DNA of 64,000 bases from Ottelia alismoides. Its lineage: Eukaryota; Streptophyta; Magnoliopsida; Alismatales; Hydrocharitaceae. The translations under genes were made by a program, and so were the position numbers. The notes under the pieces are model-generated. The model did no database searches. It saw only the letters and a list, made by a program, of their open reading frames with translations, and was not told where the DNA came from. Of the stretch, positions 18,675-28,604 are shown one piece after another. The stretch covers positions 310,001 through 374,000 of the forward strand of contig JAZKJV010003355.1 in the NCBI GenBank assembly GCA_037367405.1, given 5' to 3'. Each line of letters opens with the position of its first letter. Positions within the stretch are counted from its first letter, which is position 1.

Positions 18675-21600
18675 TGATATCCCCCAAAAGTACCTCAAGA
18701 CCCGGGTGAAGGTAATGAAACAAGGGTCGTTGCGACCCAGATCTCAGAGAGAGGGTGTATCAAGAAAAATAACCACTCAGAATAGATCAAATCACTCAAA
18801 ACAAGAAGAGCGGTCTAGCTATAAGATTAACCTGGTATAGCTCCCAGGGTCGAACTCAAGGAGCACGGATTGGCCTAGGGCCTACGAAGTAGTAAAAAGA
18901 GAATAAAATAAAAGAAAAGTGTTTTTTAGTGGTTTTTAATAATTTTTATATTTTTTTGGATTTTTAAAGGATAAAGAAAATAAAAGGAAACAAATATCAA
19001 CACACTTAGGCAAATTATTTAACACACCAAAAATAAAGCAAAAATTCAGGAAAAAGTATTTTTATGTTTTTTAAGTTTTTAGGTGTTTTTGGTGAATTTT
19101 TGATATTTTTCTAATGGGTAAATTATTTTCTAAAAATCAAACAGTGCTAAAAATGCTGGGTACTGTCCAGCCAGAACCAAAACCCTCAAATAAAATATCT
19201 AAGGATCACAACAGGTTCTGGAGGTACTTTTCCTATATTCTAAATAAAATAAGGAAAATTTGGGCACCAGAATTATTGTTTTTGGATTTTTAGATTATTT
19301 ATTATAATTTTTATGAGTTTTTAGGGTTTTTTTCAATTTTTAGGGTTTTTAAGCAATGAAAAATAGCCAAAATTGGCTCGAAAATCAAACAGCAAGCAAA
19401 CAACAGTATCTAATTTTTTTAGAATTTTTGGAGGTGATTTTATATTTTTTTTGGTATTTTTAAACCTAAACAGTAGCTAAAAAGTAGGTTTTTGGATTTT
19501 TAAAAATACTAAATGAAAGTAAAAATGTCCTCAAAAATCACTGAAATTCCTACACCATGGCAGGAGCCATGTGTCAAAATCTCGTTGGATTTGGAGGTGG
19601 TTTGATATTTTATTCAAAAATAAAAAGGGGGCACTGTGCACAGGGACGAATGTGCAAATACCCGAGGATCTGGGGGCCCAGGTGCAAAATACCCAGCAAG
19701 TCACGCGCGTGGCGCGTGGCTGGGGCACACAGGGACCTATTTGTGATAAAAACCTATTCCTGGGACCTTTTGGTAACTGGTACCAAAAAGTCCGAGGGTA
19801 TGGTTGCAAAAAGCCCACTAAAATCCGCACATGCGCATAAACAACACTCACAGGGGCATAAATGCAATTACCAGAAAATATTTCTTCATTTCATAACAAC
19901 CCAGATCTACAGGATAAAAGATGTAAAAGGCCCAACACAACACGTGGCGAAGCACGTGGTCACATACACACAGGGGCATACATGCAATTAAAACTAAACA
20001 CAGGGTCCACAATGCAATTTACCCTACGTAAATAAAGTTCTAAAAATATTTACAGGACTAAAAATAAAAAGACGAACTAAGAGGGGCGCCTAAGTAATTT
20101 ACCCCTTTATTGGTCGACGGCCAGATGCGCGCCACGTGGTGGATCCAACGGCTCGGGACAGCGGGCGCTCTTCCTCTTCTTCTCTTGGGCCTGATCGACG
20201 GTGGAGACGAGGACACGTGGAAGATCGGGCGGTTCTGGGCCCAGGTGCCTCTCTCCTCTGCTGCAACGGTCCGGATGAGTCCCTCGGATCGATCGATGGC
20301 TACGGCTCCTCGAAGAATGGACGGCTGAGATTAAGACTGGAGTGGAGGCGTCATCGGACGGTCCTGGAGGATGCTGGAAGAACTCGACACCGGCGAACTT
20401 CGCCGGCCTCCTGCGTGAGCTGCACTCCTCCTCAGCTGCTCCTGAAGGTCGGAGAAGATCCGCGGTGAAGCTCCGCAGCTGGTGGTAGTGGCCGATGGCC
20501 CAGCCGAGCCCTGGAGGGGCTCCGGCGAGGCTGGCGGCGCGAAGCTCCGGTCTAGAATGTAAGGGGGTCTCAGACGACTCCCTTTGGACCTGCAAAGCAA
20601 ACCAACAGCTTCGCGGGTCGAGGGCAAAATGCCTCGACCCAAAGAAGCGAGGTGAAGGTGGCTGGTGGGTCGGCGCGAAGGAGCTCCGACGAGCGACAGG
20701 TGGTGGAGCTCGACTCCCAGCTCCGGGGCGAGCTGGGTTGAACGAGTGGGCGTAGAACGTGCGTGAGGGGATGGCGGAGGTGATGGGGTGCTCCGATGAT
20801 CGAGATATTAAGCGAGATGGTCGGAATCAGGGAAGCACGTCGAACGGTCGATTTGGGCGAGATCCAAAATTACTCTAAATGGCTAAGCGAAATGAATACC
20901 TGGGTGACGCGGTAGACTATGCTGGAGCTCAGCTAACTCCTGGTCCTTGCCTCAAGGGTCGTCAACGCCCGAGGCTCGAGCTCCGGGTGGTCGTCGGAGC
21001 ACGGCTGCAAGAAGCGGCCGGATCGATGGTCGGACACCTCCTCCTCGCTGCGACACCGGCGGGGGCAAGCTGTCACCTTGCTGGTTGCGATGGAGCTCAC
21101 TGGAGAGAGAATGGGGAACCAAAGATGGCGTGAGAGTGCGGCGGAGCTCGAAATATATATGCGTGCAGGTCCGGAAAGGAGGTGGCGGGTAGGGCGAGCT
21201 GATGCGCGGATCTCGAGGCCAAAGCTCCGGCGAGCTTCTCGGATGTGACAAGGTCATTGCGGACCCGGATTTGGGGTGGATGGAAATCGGGTCATCAAAA
21301 GAAAAATCCGAGAAGGCGGGTCGAATGAACAGACCCGGGCTCTGGTGGTCCTGGGGGAGGTATTGACCGGGGGTCAACAATCCCCCGTGGACCAATCAGA
21401 GCCCGCCAATTATTGAAATTTTACTTGATTTTTTTGGGGCCTTAAATGGCCGAATTTTCAAAAACTTAAAACATGAAAAATGTTTGTTTTACTTTTTTCT
21501 ATTTTTTTGTGATTTTTAATTAATTTTCGGAAATTAAAATAAAGTATATACATAGTAGCTATACATAGGTATATATACATTATACTGATTTTTGATTTTT

Positions 21601-22347
21601 GATTTTTAATTAGTTATTTTTATACATTTTTATTCCTATTTTATATTTTATTTATTTATAGGATAAAATTAGGAATAAAAGGCTATTTTTATTTTATTTT
21701 TATTGTTTATATACATAGGTTAAATAATTAGTTATATACATCTATATACATGGTATACATACAAGGTATTTTTGTATTTTGTAATTTTGTAATTTTTATT
21801 TGATTTTTGTTTTGTTTCTTTTTATTTATTTTATTTACAAAACATAAAAGAGAATATTTACAAAAAGTTTTGAAAACAAATAGCTTTATTTACAAGGTGA
21901 AATAAGGTAAGGGAGGTGGTCTATGTACATGGTGAAAGGTTCTTTTTGGTATTTTTGATTTTTTAGATTTTTATCTTGTTTTTAATAGTTCCTAAATATA
22001 TACAAAATATGTACAAGTATATTTTTGGTTGAGGAAAATATTATTTTATTTATTTACATAATTATTTACACAAGAGCCCCTATCTCCCTCTACTTGTGGC
22101 TTTTATGCGGTCAGGCCCATGCTGAGCCCTCCCTTGGGTTAGGTTGCTCAATATTTATTCTAAATATTTCCCTCCTTTTCTTTTTCTTCTTTATTCTTTT
22201 ATTTTTGCACAAAAACATGCTAATTATTTATTTTTACAAACATGCATGCTTTTGCTAAATAGTCCTATTTACACATATCTACATGCATTTGCATAGGTTT
22301 TTGTAGCTAAAATATAAGAATAAAGAGTGATGAATGGGTATTCATCA
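18675..22347 (-). repeat. E1 5' LTR (3673 bp)
   Basis: Near-identical to 4618-8288. Visible differences include the lost first base of the W-box palindrome (ATTGACC at 21362), an extra G at about 21060 and small homopolymer changes. It is the promoter-bearing copy; the TATA box is at 21151-21160 on the minus strand. Confidence 0.97.
21151..21160 (-). promoter_or_regulatory. TATA box of E1 5' LTR (minus strand)
   Basis: AAATATATAT on the plus strand, TATATATTT in element sense, between GGACC and GAGCTC as in the other LTRs. This is the promoter expected to drive the intact Gag-Pol genome. Confidence 0.7.
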
Positions 22348-22352
22348 TCCCT
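22348..22352. repeat. E1 target-site duplication, right copy (TCCCT)
   Basis: Directly follows the LTR tip ATTCATCA and is followed by CTGAAACCG, the continuation of the E2 LTR. Confidence 0.97.
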
Positions 22353-23697
22353 CTGAAACCGCTGCGCCCCCGGCCGACCTCCTGCTCCTCCGTGCAACTC
22401 CGCCGCGCGCAGCGCTCATCACCGCGAGGCGGCACTGACCTCATCGCCCATCGCGATCCCAGCCGCCACTGCACCCTCCAGATCGCACGGCCCCGCCGTC
22501 GTGGTGACCTGCCATCTCCACCCGTGCCACCGATTGCGCGCCGCCCCTCCGCCATCTATAGTGCCACCGTGTGCAGCCTCCCAGCCGACCTCGCCGCCTC
22601 TGCGCCATCAAGCGGCGCGCGACCCCGTTGAGCATCACCTCCACCGAAGAAGAGCGGGGCGGCGACCTATTCCCTTGGTGCTTCCCCCTTTTGCAAGAAC
22701 GAAGAAGAGGAACCTAGGGTTTCTTTCGGATTTAATAAAAAAAGGAACTTTTACAGTGGCACCCTTGGAGATATTCTGAAATTGCTAAGAAGCCCCTATC
22801 AGAGCCTCAAGCATATGCCATCCTCGTGATATATGGGTAAAATTGCATTTTAGCCTTTCTATTCATTTCTTTTATTTATTTGAGGCAAAAACATTGAAAC
22901 TTTACATTTCCGTCCAGAACTTTTCCAATATTTACATTTTAGTCCCCGAACTGCAGAACGATGATTTGCTTGTGCTTTTGTGCTATGCACCTAATGTTCA
23001 TATCCATCTAGTATAAAATTTTTGTTGCATTTTGATTTCATTTATTATTTTTAAAAAATCAAAAACATGTCTTTTTTCCTTGTTTAAAATTCCAAAATTC
23101 ATAAAAATTCGAAAATAGCTCTAAAAATTCCAAAAAAATTAGAGTAGTTTTCTTTTATTATCTTTTAATTTTTGACCAATTTTGACACATTAACTAATTA
23201 TGAAACACAAAAAAATTGAAAAACATCAAAAATCTTCTAAAAATCATAAAAAAAATTCTACAAAAATCCAAAAATTGTGATTTCAGTTCTTGTTTGTAGA
23301 TAATTTCTTGTAGTTTCTCTTAAAAATAATTGCCAGGAGTTTTACGCATATAAAAGATTTTTAAGTTGCAAATTACTCCAGACTGTGCACATTTTCGTAT
23401 TTTCTCATTGTTTGATTTTTAAAAAAATACAAAAACATTCGAAAAATCTACAAAAATTCTCAAAAATATTTCAAAATTTTTAAAACCCAAAAATATTTTT
23501 TTGCATTTTTCGGAGAATTTTTGACTAATTGAAAAATTACAAAAAGAGTTGGTGTCTGTGGTGTTGATCCTTGGAATCATTGCTTCGTGTCATTTTTGAA
23601 AATTAAAAAAATGTAAAATCAAAATCACTAAAAATTTGGAAATCAGAAAACACAAAAAAATAGAAATTAAAAAAATTAAAAAAATTAAAAAGATTCA
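22353..23697 (+). repeat. E2 5' LTR, part 2 (3'-truncated)
   Basis: Continues the alignment to the E2 3' LTR (about 30623-31990), with several small indels. Homology stops near 23697, where the 3' copy goes on for about 320 bp. The LTR end, PBS and first leader segment are therefore deleted in this copy; the right limit is approximate. Confidence 0.88.
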
Positions 23698-23810
23698 AAA
23701 AAATCCTAGGAGAGCCGAAGCACCCAAGTGACGTGGAGGCGGCTTGATTCTTCACCAAGCCGCAGGATAGCGTGAGAAAAAAAAGAGAAGAAGAGTGAAA
23801 GAGACGAAAA

Positions 23811-23843
<33 letters not shown>

Positions 23844-24755
23844 ATTTTCTTTTCCATTTGAACTTTGTAAAAAGACATTCATTTGTTGCGGGGTCTGTTT
23901 CGCCAAGTGCCGGTGCACTTGGGGGACCTCATCGGTTTTGTTTTCATCGCCTTTATTTTTCTTTGTTTTCCATGGATTTCGAAAGCCACCTATTGATTGC
24001 TTTAATTAATATGCTTGAGCCAGGTAATTAATTAGGTCCAAACACCCTAAACAAGAATTTCTGTGCCTATAAAGTAGATCGTAATTTGGACTTAGTCAAA
24101 TTAACTTGTTCTTGCCCGTTAATAGAAGTTATCATCTAGGATGGTTCACTTGCATTTGCATATAGGTTAGTTTATTTTCTGTATTTAAATTCTGCGCGGA
24201 TCACTAGCATGCAGAGTGCTGGCGACAAGGTACGCATCTCTAACCCCTGCATGCATCATCGTTTTTAATCGCGCATTGGCATTTCTGATCTCCTTCCTTG
24301 TTTTCACTCACATAAATTAAAAGGAAATTGGACACTCGGTAGACGATTCGTTGAATATACTTAAATCAAGTGATAACTGCCTAAAATTTGGGACTGCTAA
24401 AGAAAACTCGACCCTAAAATAAACATAAGGAAAAATCATTGTTTTGGGGAGAGTCACCCCCTCATTGTATTCGTTTTAACTTGCTCGCGTACACAATAAG
24501 GTTAGTGCCCAAAATCCCGTAATTCAGCCTAAGTGTTTATACAACTTTTGTGATTATCACCTAACTCTAAAACAAACAAGATTAATTGACCGAACCTTTA
24601 CGGTCTTCACTTTGAGTTGAGTTGGTGAACTGGGGGTTTAAATTGTGTTTGATTGCTTGTGTGCTTGCTAGATCCTTCTTTGCATTTGCGCCTTCTTCTC
24701 CATATCTTTTGACTTGACCACTCGTGCTCTCCCGATCTCGCTTTTTGTTTCGAAG
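23698..24755 (+). other. E2 leader (PBS deleted)
   Basis: Homologous to the E1 leader from its GCGGCTT hairpin onwards. It contains a (GA)n tract about 23812-23840, the covarying stem-loop 23903-23922, the GGGGAGAGTCACCCCC motif, and the GACCG/CGGTC hairpin with GTTGGTGAACTGGGGG. No open frame of note. Confidence 0.75.
23903..23922 (+). other. Covarying leader stem-loop of E2
   Basis: CCAAGTGC-CGGT-GCACTTGG, 8 perfect pairs, between CTGTTTCG and GGGGACC. Compared with E1, pairs 3, 6 and 7 differ on both strands while pairing stays intact. Confidence 0.8.
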
Positions 24756-25064
24756 ATGGCCGACTGGAGTTATTTTAATCCGATATTCGAGGATACTTTG
24801 TACTCTCCAGATGATCCACCTTTCTTTTTCCAGGAGGACTTTCCTTCTGATTTTTGTGCATATCCGCCTAACCCATTATTTCAGGAAGCAGAGGACTTTG
24901 ATTTTCACCCACCCTCATTCAGCCCACCCGGTCCTGAGATTTTGGAGTCACCTTTCATGATTTCCACACTTGAGACACTGAACCTGATGGTGGAGCATAT
25001 GAATTCGAGGATTAACAATCTCTTTAACATAAATACGAGCCAGAACGCTACTCCATTTTTTTGA
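24756..25064 (+). CDS. Short acidic protein at the gag position of E2
   Basis: About 102 codons starting MADWSYFNPIF, placed like the gag start of E1 and E3 (an AAGATG context shortly after the leader hairpins). Composition is acidic, Phe- and Pro-rich, then a short heptad-like segment LETLNLMVEHMNSRINNLF that resembles the coiled-coil stretch (LETVQQQLRDQ) of E1 Gag. It ends at TGA before any capsid core. It is probably a Gag N-terminal remnant, perhaps a distinct protein of this non-autonomous family. A damaged link of about 420 bp with mixed frames joins it to the protease frame; K/R-rich QQKKRKRGED just before that frame matches the pre-protease segment of E3. Confidence 0.5.
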   Translation: MADWSYFNPIFEDTLYSPDDPPFFFQEDFPSDFCAYPPNPLFQEAEDFDFHPPSFSPPGPEILESPFMISTLETLNLMVEHMNSRINNLFNINTSQNATPFF

Positions 25065-25483
25065 GGATATGGATTCATTTGAGGATAATCATGAGAGCTT
25101 GCAATCGCCCAAAATACAAAAAATGAGAAAATTTTAAAAATCCAAAAAGATTCTGGGAGACACATTATCCATTCATTTTGTGAGGAGAGGACCCAAATAC
25201 CCAATCATTTTCCCACACAATCATCCAACACATGTCCCAATCTTGACCCCGAGAATTCCACTGTACAGACTGCTCTTGGCAATCCTCATGTAAATGATGA
25301 TTCCGACCTCCTCCCTTGTATGGATGAGGTCCAAAAATTCAAAAAAATGTTGACTGAATCCGAAGTGGTAGCCACCCTTAATGAGATCATTAAAGCTCCA
25401 CTTCAACAGGCCATGACAGGTTTATCTACTCCTCAACAGAAGAAGAGAAAGCGAGGAGAAGATCTGAGCATCACATCTTAACC

Positions 25484-26593
25484 ATGGCCACTGCCTACGC
25501 CATCTCTCACCGTCCATATTTTAAGAAAGGGAACACTACCACACCTCTTGTGAGTTGCTCCATATCTGACTATTCTTGTGATAACGCTCTCCTTGACGGC
25601 GGTTCGTCAATCAATGTAATACCCTTCTCTATGGTACAGTCTCTTCATCTTGGGCCTCTTAAGAAAACCAGGATGATAGTTCAATTTGCTGATGGATCCA
25701 TCAAGAGGCCGAAGGGTATTCTAGAAAACACTGTCATTTCTATTCAGGGCCTGAATTTTACTTCGGAATTTATTGTAATGCCCATGGAGACCTCCGCTCC
25801 TGTGGAGCACTCTCCAATCATCCTGGGACGGCCTTTCCTCGCCTCTACAGGAGTCGTTATTGACTATGGTTCAGGAGATATTCGCTTCCGTTCTGATGTA
25901 GGGAGCAATGTGTTGATCACTACAGCCACCACTGCCCAGAAACCTGCATCTCATGAGAACCCGCCCGTGTTAGCCAACCCCAAGGAATTTGACATCGATG
26001 ATAATATCAGAGATTCTTGTGATATGTTGGATGATAATGAAATCCAAGAATTCCTCTTGAAGGAGGAAGACTCGGAAAGCATAGACCTTGGAGTTCCCCC
26101 TTCTGGTATGTGGCGATGTATTGATGACATCCGCGGAATTTACACGATAGACACCCTAGAGCGGAAGGCAGACTCTGAGACTAGACCGGACGGACATGAT
26201 TTGACTACTTCCACTGATGAGTCCGTTCCTATTCACCCTGATTCAGATGAGACCGATCATGCCCAATTTGATTTGATTGCTTTTAGAAAAGTATTTGGGG
26301 CTTTTGATAGAGATGATGATCCAGTAGAGGCTCGCCTGTCTGATATTGATCCTACTTTTTCGGATAATGATTTCGAGTCATTTTACTTTGATGTTTGCGA
26401 GACTTCCCAGGCCAGAAATGACCATACTACTTCCAATAATCAGTTTAGGTCTGCACAATCTGAAACCACTGAGGATATATTCTTGGTCAATTCTACTCAG
26501 TTCATATCTAATGATGATCCCAATATCGACCTACACCTTGTCAAATCCATACCTCAGCGGTCCCGCAAGAAGGTTTGTTTTCGACCTTCTTGA
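25484..26593 (+). CDS. Athila-type aspartic protease with acidic tail (non-autonomous E2)
   Basis: 369 codons, no stop. Residues 1-130 match the E1 protease and its flank: LLDGGSSINVIP at 36-47, QFADGSIKRPKG, then IILGRPFLAS. The active-site triad reads D38-G-G where E1, E3 and E4 have D-S-G, so catalysis is doubtful. Residues about 150-369 form an acidic tail with GMWRCIDDIRGIYTID and a basic C-terminus (SIPQRSRKK), shared with E3 but absent from E1. No RT follows; hairpin modules start about 90 bp after the stop. The true frame probably began upstream and was frameshifted near 25480. The protein's role is unknown; relatives depend on other elements for RT and integrase. Confidence 0.75.
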   Translation: MATAYAISHRPYFKKGNTTTPLVSCSISDYSCDNALLDGGSSINVIPFSMVQSLHLGPLKKTRMIVQFADGSIKRPKGILENTVISIQGLNFTSEFIVMPMETSAPVEHSPIILGRPFLASTGVVIDYGSGDIRFRSDVGSNVLITTATTAQKPASHENPPVLANPKEFDIDDNIRDSCDMLDDNEIQEFLLKEEDSESIDLGVPPSGMWRCIDDIRGIYTIDTLERKADSETRPDGHDLTTSTDESVPIHPDSDETDHAQFDLIAFRKVFGAFDRDDDPVEARLSDIDPTFSDNDFESFYFDVCETSQARNDHTTSNNQFRSAQSETTEDIFLVNSTQFISNDDPNIDLHLVKSIPQRSRKKVCFRPS

Positions 26594-26685
26594 CCTTTGT
26601 ACATCCACTCCTCTTGTATATCCTTTCGCTTTACTCGGTCTTCTCCCGTTTTATCATTCACCCCTTTTCCGTGTGTGTATATTTG

Positions 26686-27048
26686 CTATACTTAGGATGT
26701 GCTTTATCCTAAGCATAGGGGGGTGAATGATTTGTGTTGTTCATTTTCGTTATGTTCATCACTCTTGTTGTTTCCTATACTTAGGGATACTCTACCCTAA
26801 GTATAGGGGGAGTGATGTTGTTCATATCGTGTCTTTTTATTTTTGAGTCTGTACATTCTCGTCATCGGTTTTCCCCTTTTGTACACTCTACTATACTTAG
26901 GATTACTTGATCCTAAGTATAAGGGGGGATCACCATCTTCTCTTCTTTTTATCTTTTCTTTTCATTTTTCTATTCTTAGCATGAGTTTTGTCTTCCTTGT
27001 TTGCTCTCTGATCACTATGAGGACATAGTTCGAGCTAAGTATAGGGGG
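26686..27048 (+). repeat. Hairpin-PPT module array of E2
   Basis: Hairpins at 26686-26718 (one mismatch, followed by six G), 26774-26807 (13 bp, CCTATACTTAGGG) and 26892-26921 (12 bp). A long-loop module ends with GCTAAGTATAGGGGGG at about 27048. Each is followed by a G run of five or six. Confidence 0.9.
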
Positions 27049-28604
27049 GTGTCATATATATTGTATATATACTTTAGACATAACTCGTACTTTTAAATAC
27101 GTTTTTTTGGGGGGTTATGTGTATAGTTTGTAAAATCCACGTGCGTAAAAAAACACAAAAAAATCAAAAAAATCAAAAACCAAAAAAAAAACAAAAAAAT
27201 AAAAAAACAACAAAAAAACAAAAAAAACAAACAAAAACAAAAACACCAAAAAAACAAAACAAAACAAAACAAAATCTTGTATATACTTGTATATATTTTA
27301 CTAACCCTTTTCTAAAAAAACTACAAAATCAAAAATCTATAAAATTTGCAAAATTCAAAAAAAACCTTTCTTTCACATCCTCATTTTTTCCTTAAAAATC
27401 CATAAAAAGTTCAAAAATTAGAAAATTATTAAAAAAATGTGTTCTTTTCCCATGTGCATCATTCCTTTTCCAAAAAAAATCACTCTCTGCATTGTTCATA
27501 TTTTGCATTTGCATGTGCATTTTTCGAGATAGTATTGACATTTAAACTATGTCTGGAATAAAATTGAAGAATGGAGCTTAGTTGGACCTTAATCCACCTA
27601 ATTCTCAGAGGAACTTCACCGAGAAATAGGATTTTAGAAGCTTCAGGTCTTTGACTTAATTCTTTGAGTTCCACATGACAATGTGCAACGTTTGACTCTT
27701 AGTGTCTAACCTGGTCTCTTCATTCTAGGTATAACTCTGGAATAGGGAATCAATTTGTACTCTCACACTATGCACTTAGCTCAACTCAGACGGGATGTTG
27801 GAAGACTGTGTGAGTTTCTTTTCTGGTAGCGTGGAAATCTAAAGACCGGAGTACGGGTTGAAATAAAGCTTCGGAAAAGGGATGGACGGCTGGGCACAAT
27901 TTTTTTCTAAGACCCCAAAAAATGTACGGAAACAAAAGATTCTATATCCATAGGGGCACAACAAGATCCAAGAAGAACCACCAAAAATCCAAATACAAAG
28001 AAGCCACTACCAAATAAATATCTGACCAAAAAGGTCCAAGCTTCAAGAAACCTGCAGATCTTGGTGGAGACTCGGCTACACTGGCCAGCTCCACAAGGAG
28101 AGGTGACTACACTGGCCACCCTCCAGTTCTTTTCTCCTTCTATCTTCTCCCCCAATTCGATTGTGAACACAGCGCGACAGACCTTAGAAGGAAATACCTG
28201 ACTCCCCGAGGACGAGTTATTGGAGAGGAGATTTGCATGGTAGTCCAGCATTCTGGATGGGAAGAGCTAAAACCTTTCACACACATGAGTCGATTGTTCA
28301 ATGTTCATAGGGTATGCTTTGGGAAGAGGATTGATCTAAGATGACTTCTGAGCCGAAACAGTGACAATGACGTGTAGAACTTGAAGGCTGTTGATTTTAA
28401 AATTCTAAGTCTCACAAAAGTTCCGACACACTAATAATCTAAAAATCCGACAGAGCTCCAAACTACAATTTTATGAAGATAAGTTTAATACTCGATGTTG
28501 TCCTACTTTCTTCATTTTCCCTTTATTTTTCTTTTTCTTTTTCTTCACTTATTCTTTCAAATAAGTGTTTGCTAAGGGACTAGCAAAGGTAAAGCATAGG
28601 GGGA
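27049..28604 (+). other. E2 noncoding region before 3' LTR
   Basis: An A-rich low-complexity stretch (about 27144-27275), then a mixed-composition block partly homologous to the E1 8400-9470 and E3 44340-44597 regions (TGGAGCTTAG, CTTAATTCTTTGAGTTCC). TTTGCTA/TAGCAAA hairpin near 28569-28588 and PPT-like AGCATAGGGGGA at 28593-28604 abutting the LTR. No gene seen. Confidence 0.75.

Larger units (their letters stand above)
4618..22347 (-). mobile_element. E1: complete, apparently autonomous Athila LTR retrotransposon
   Basis: About 17.7 kb, reading right to left. Parts in element order: 5' LTR 22347-18675, PBS 18671-18655, leader to 17225, one Gag-Pol frame 17224-10379, a 2.1-kb noncoding 3' region with hairpin-PPT modules, PPT at 8294-8289, 3' LTR 8288-4618. 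LTR tips are TG and CA; TSD is TCCCT. Every catalytic motif is present and the frame has no stop, and I count roughly 20-25 substitutions between the 3.67-kb LTRs, so the insertion is young. There is no envelope-like frame and no chromodomain. It sits inside the older E2 5' LTR. Confidence 0.96.

Noticed and set aside
27117..27395. Lys/Gln/Asn-rich 92-codon frame
   Set aside because: Translation of an A-rich low-complexity tract.
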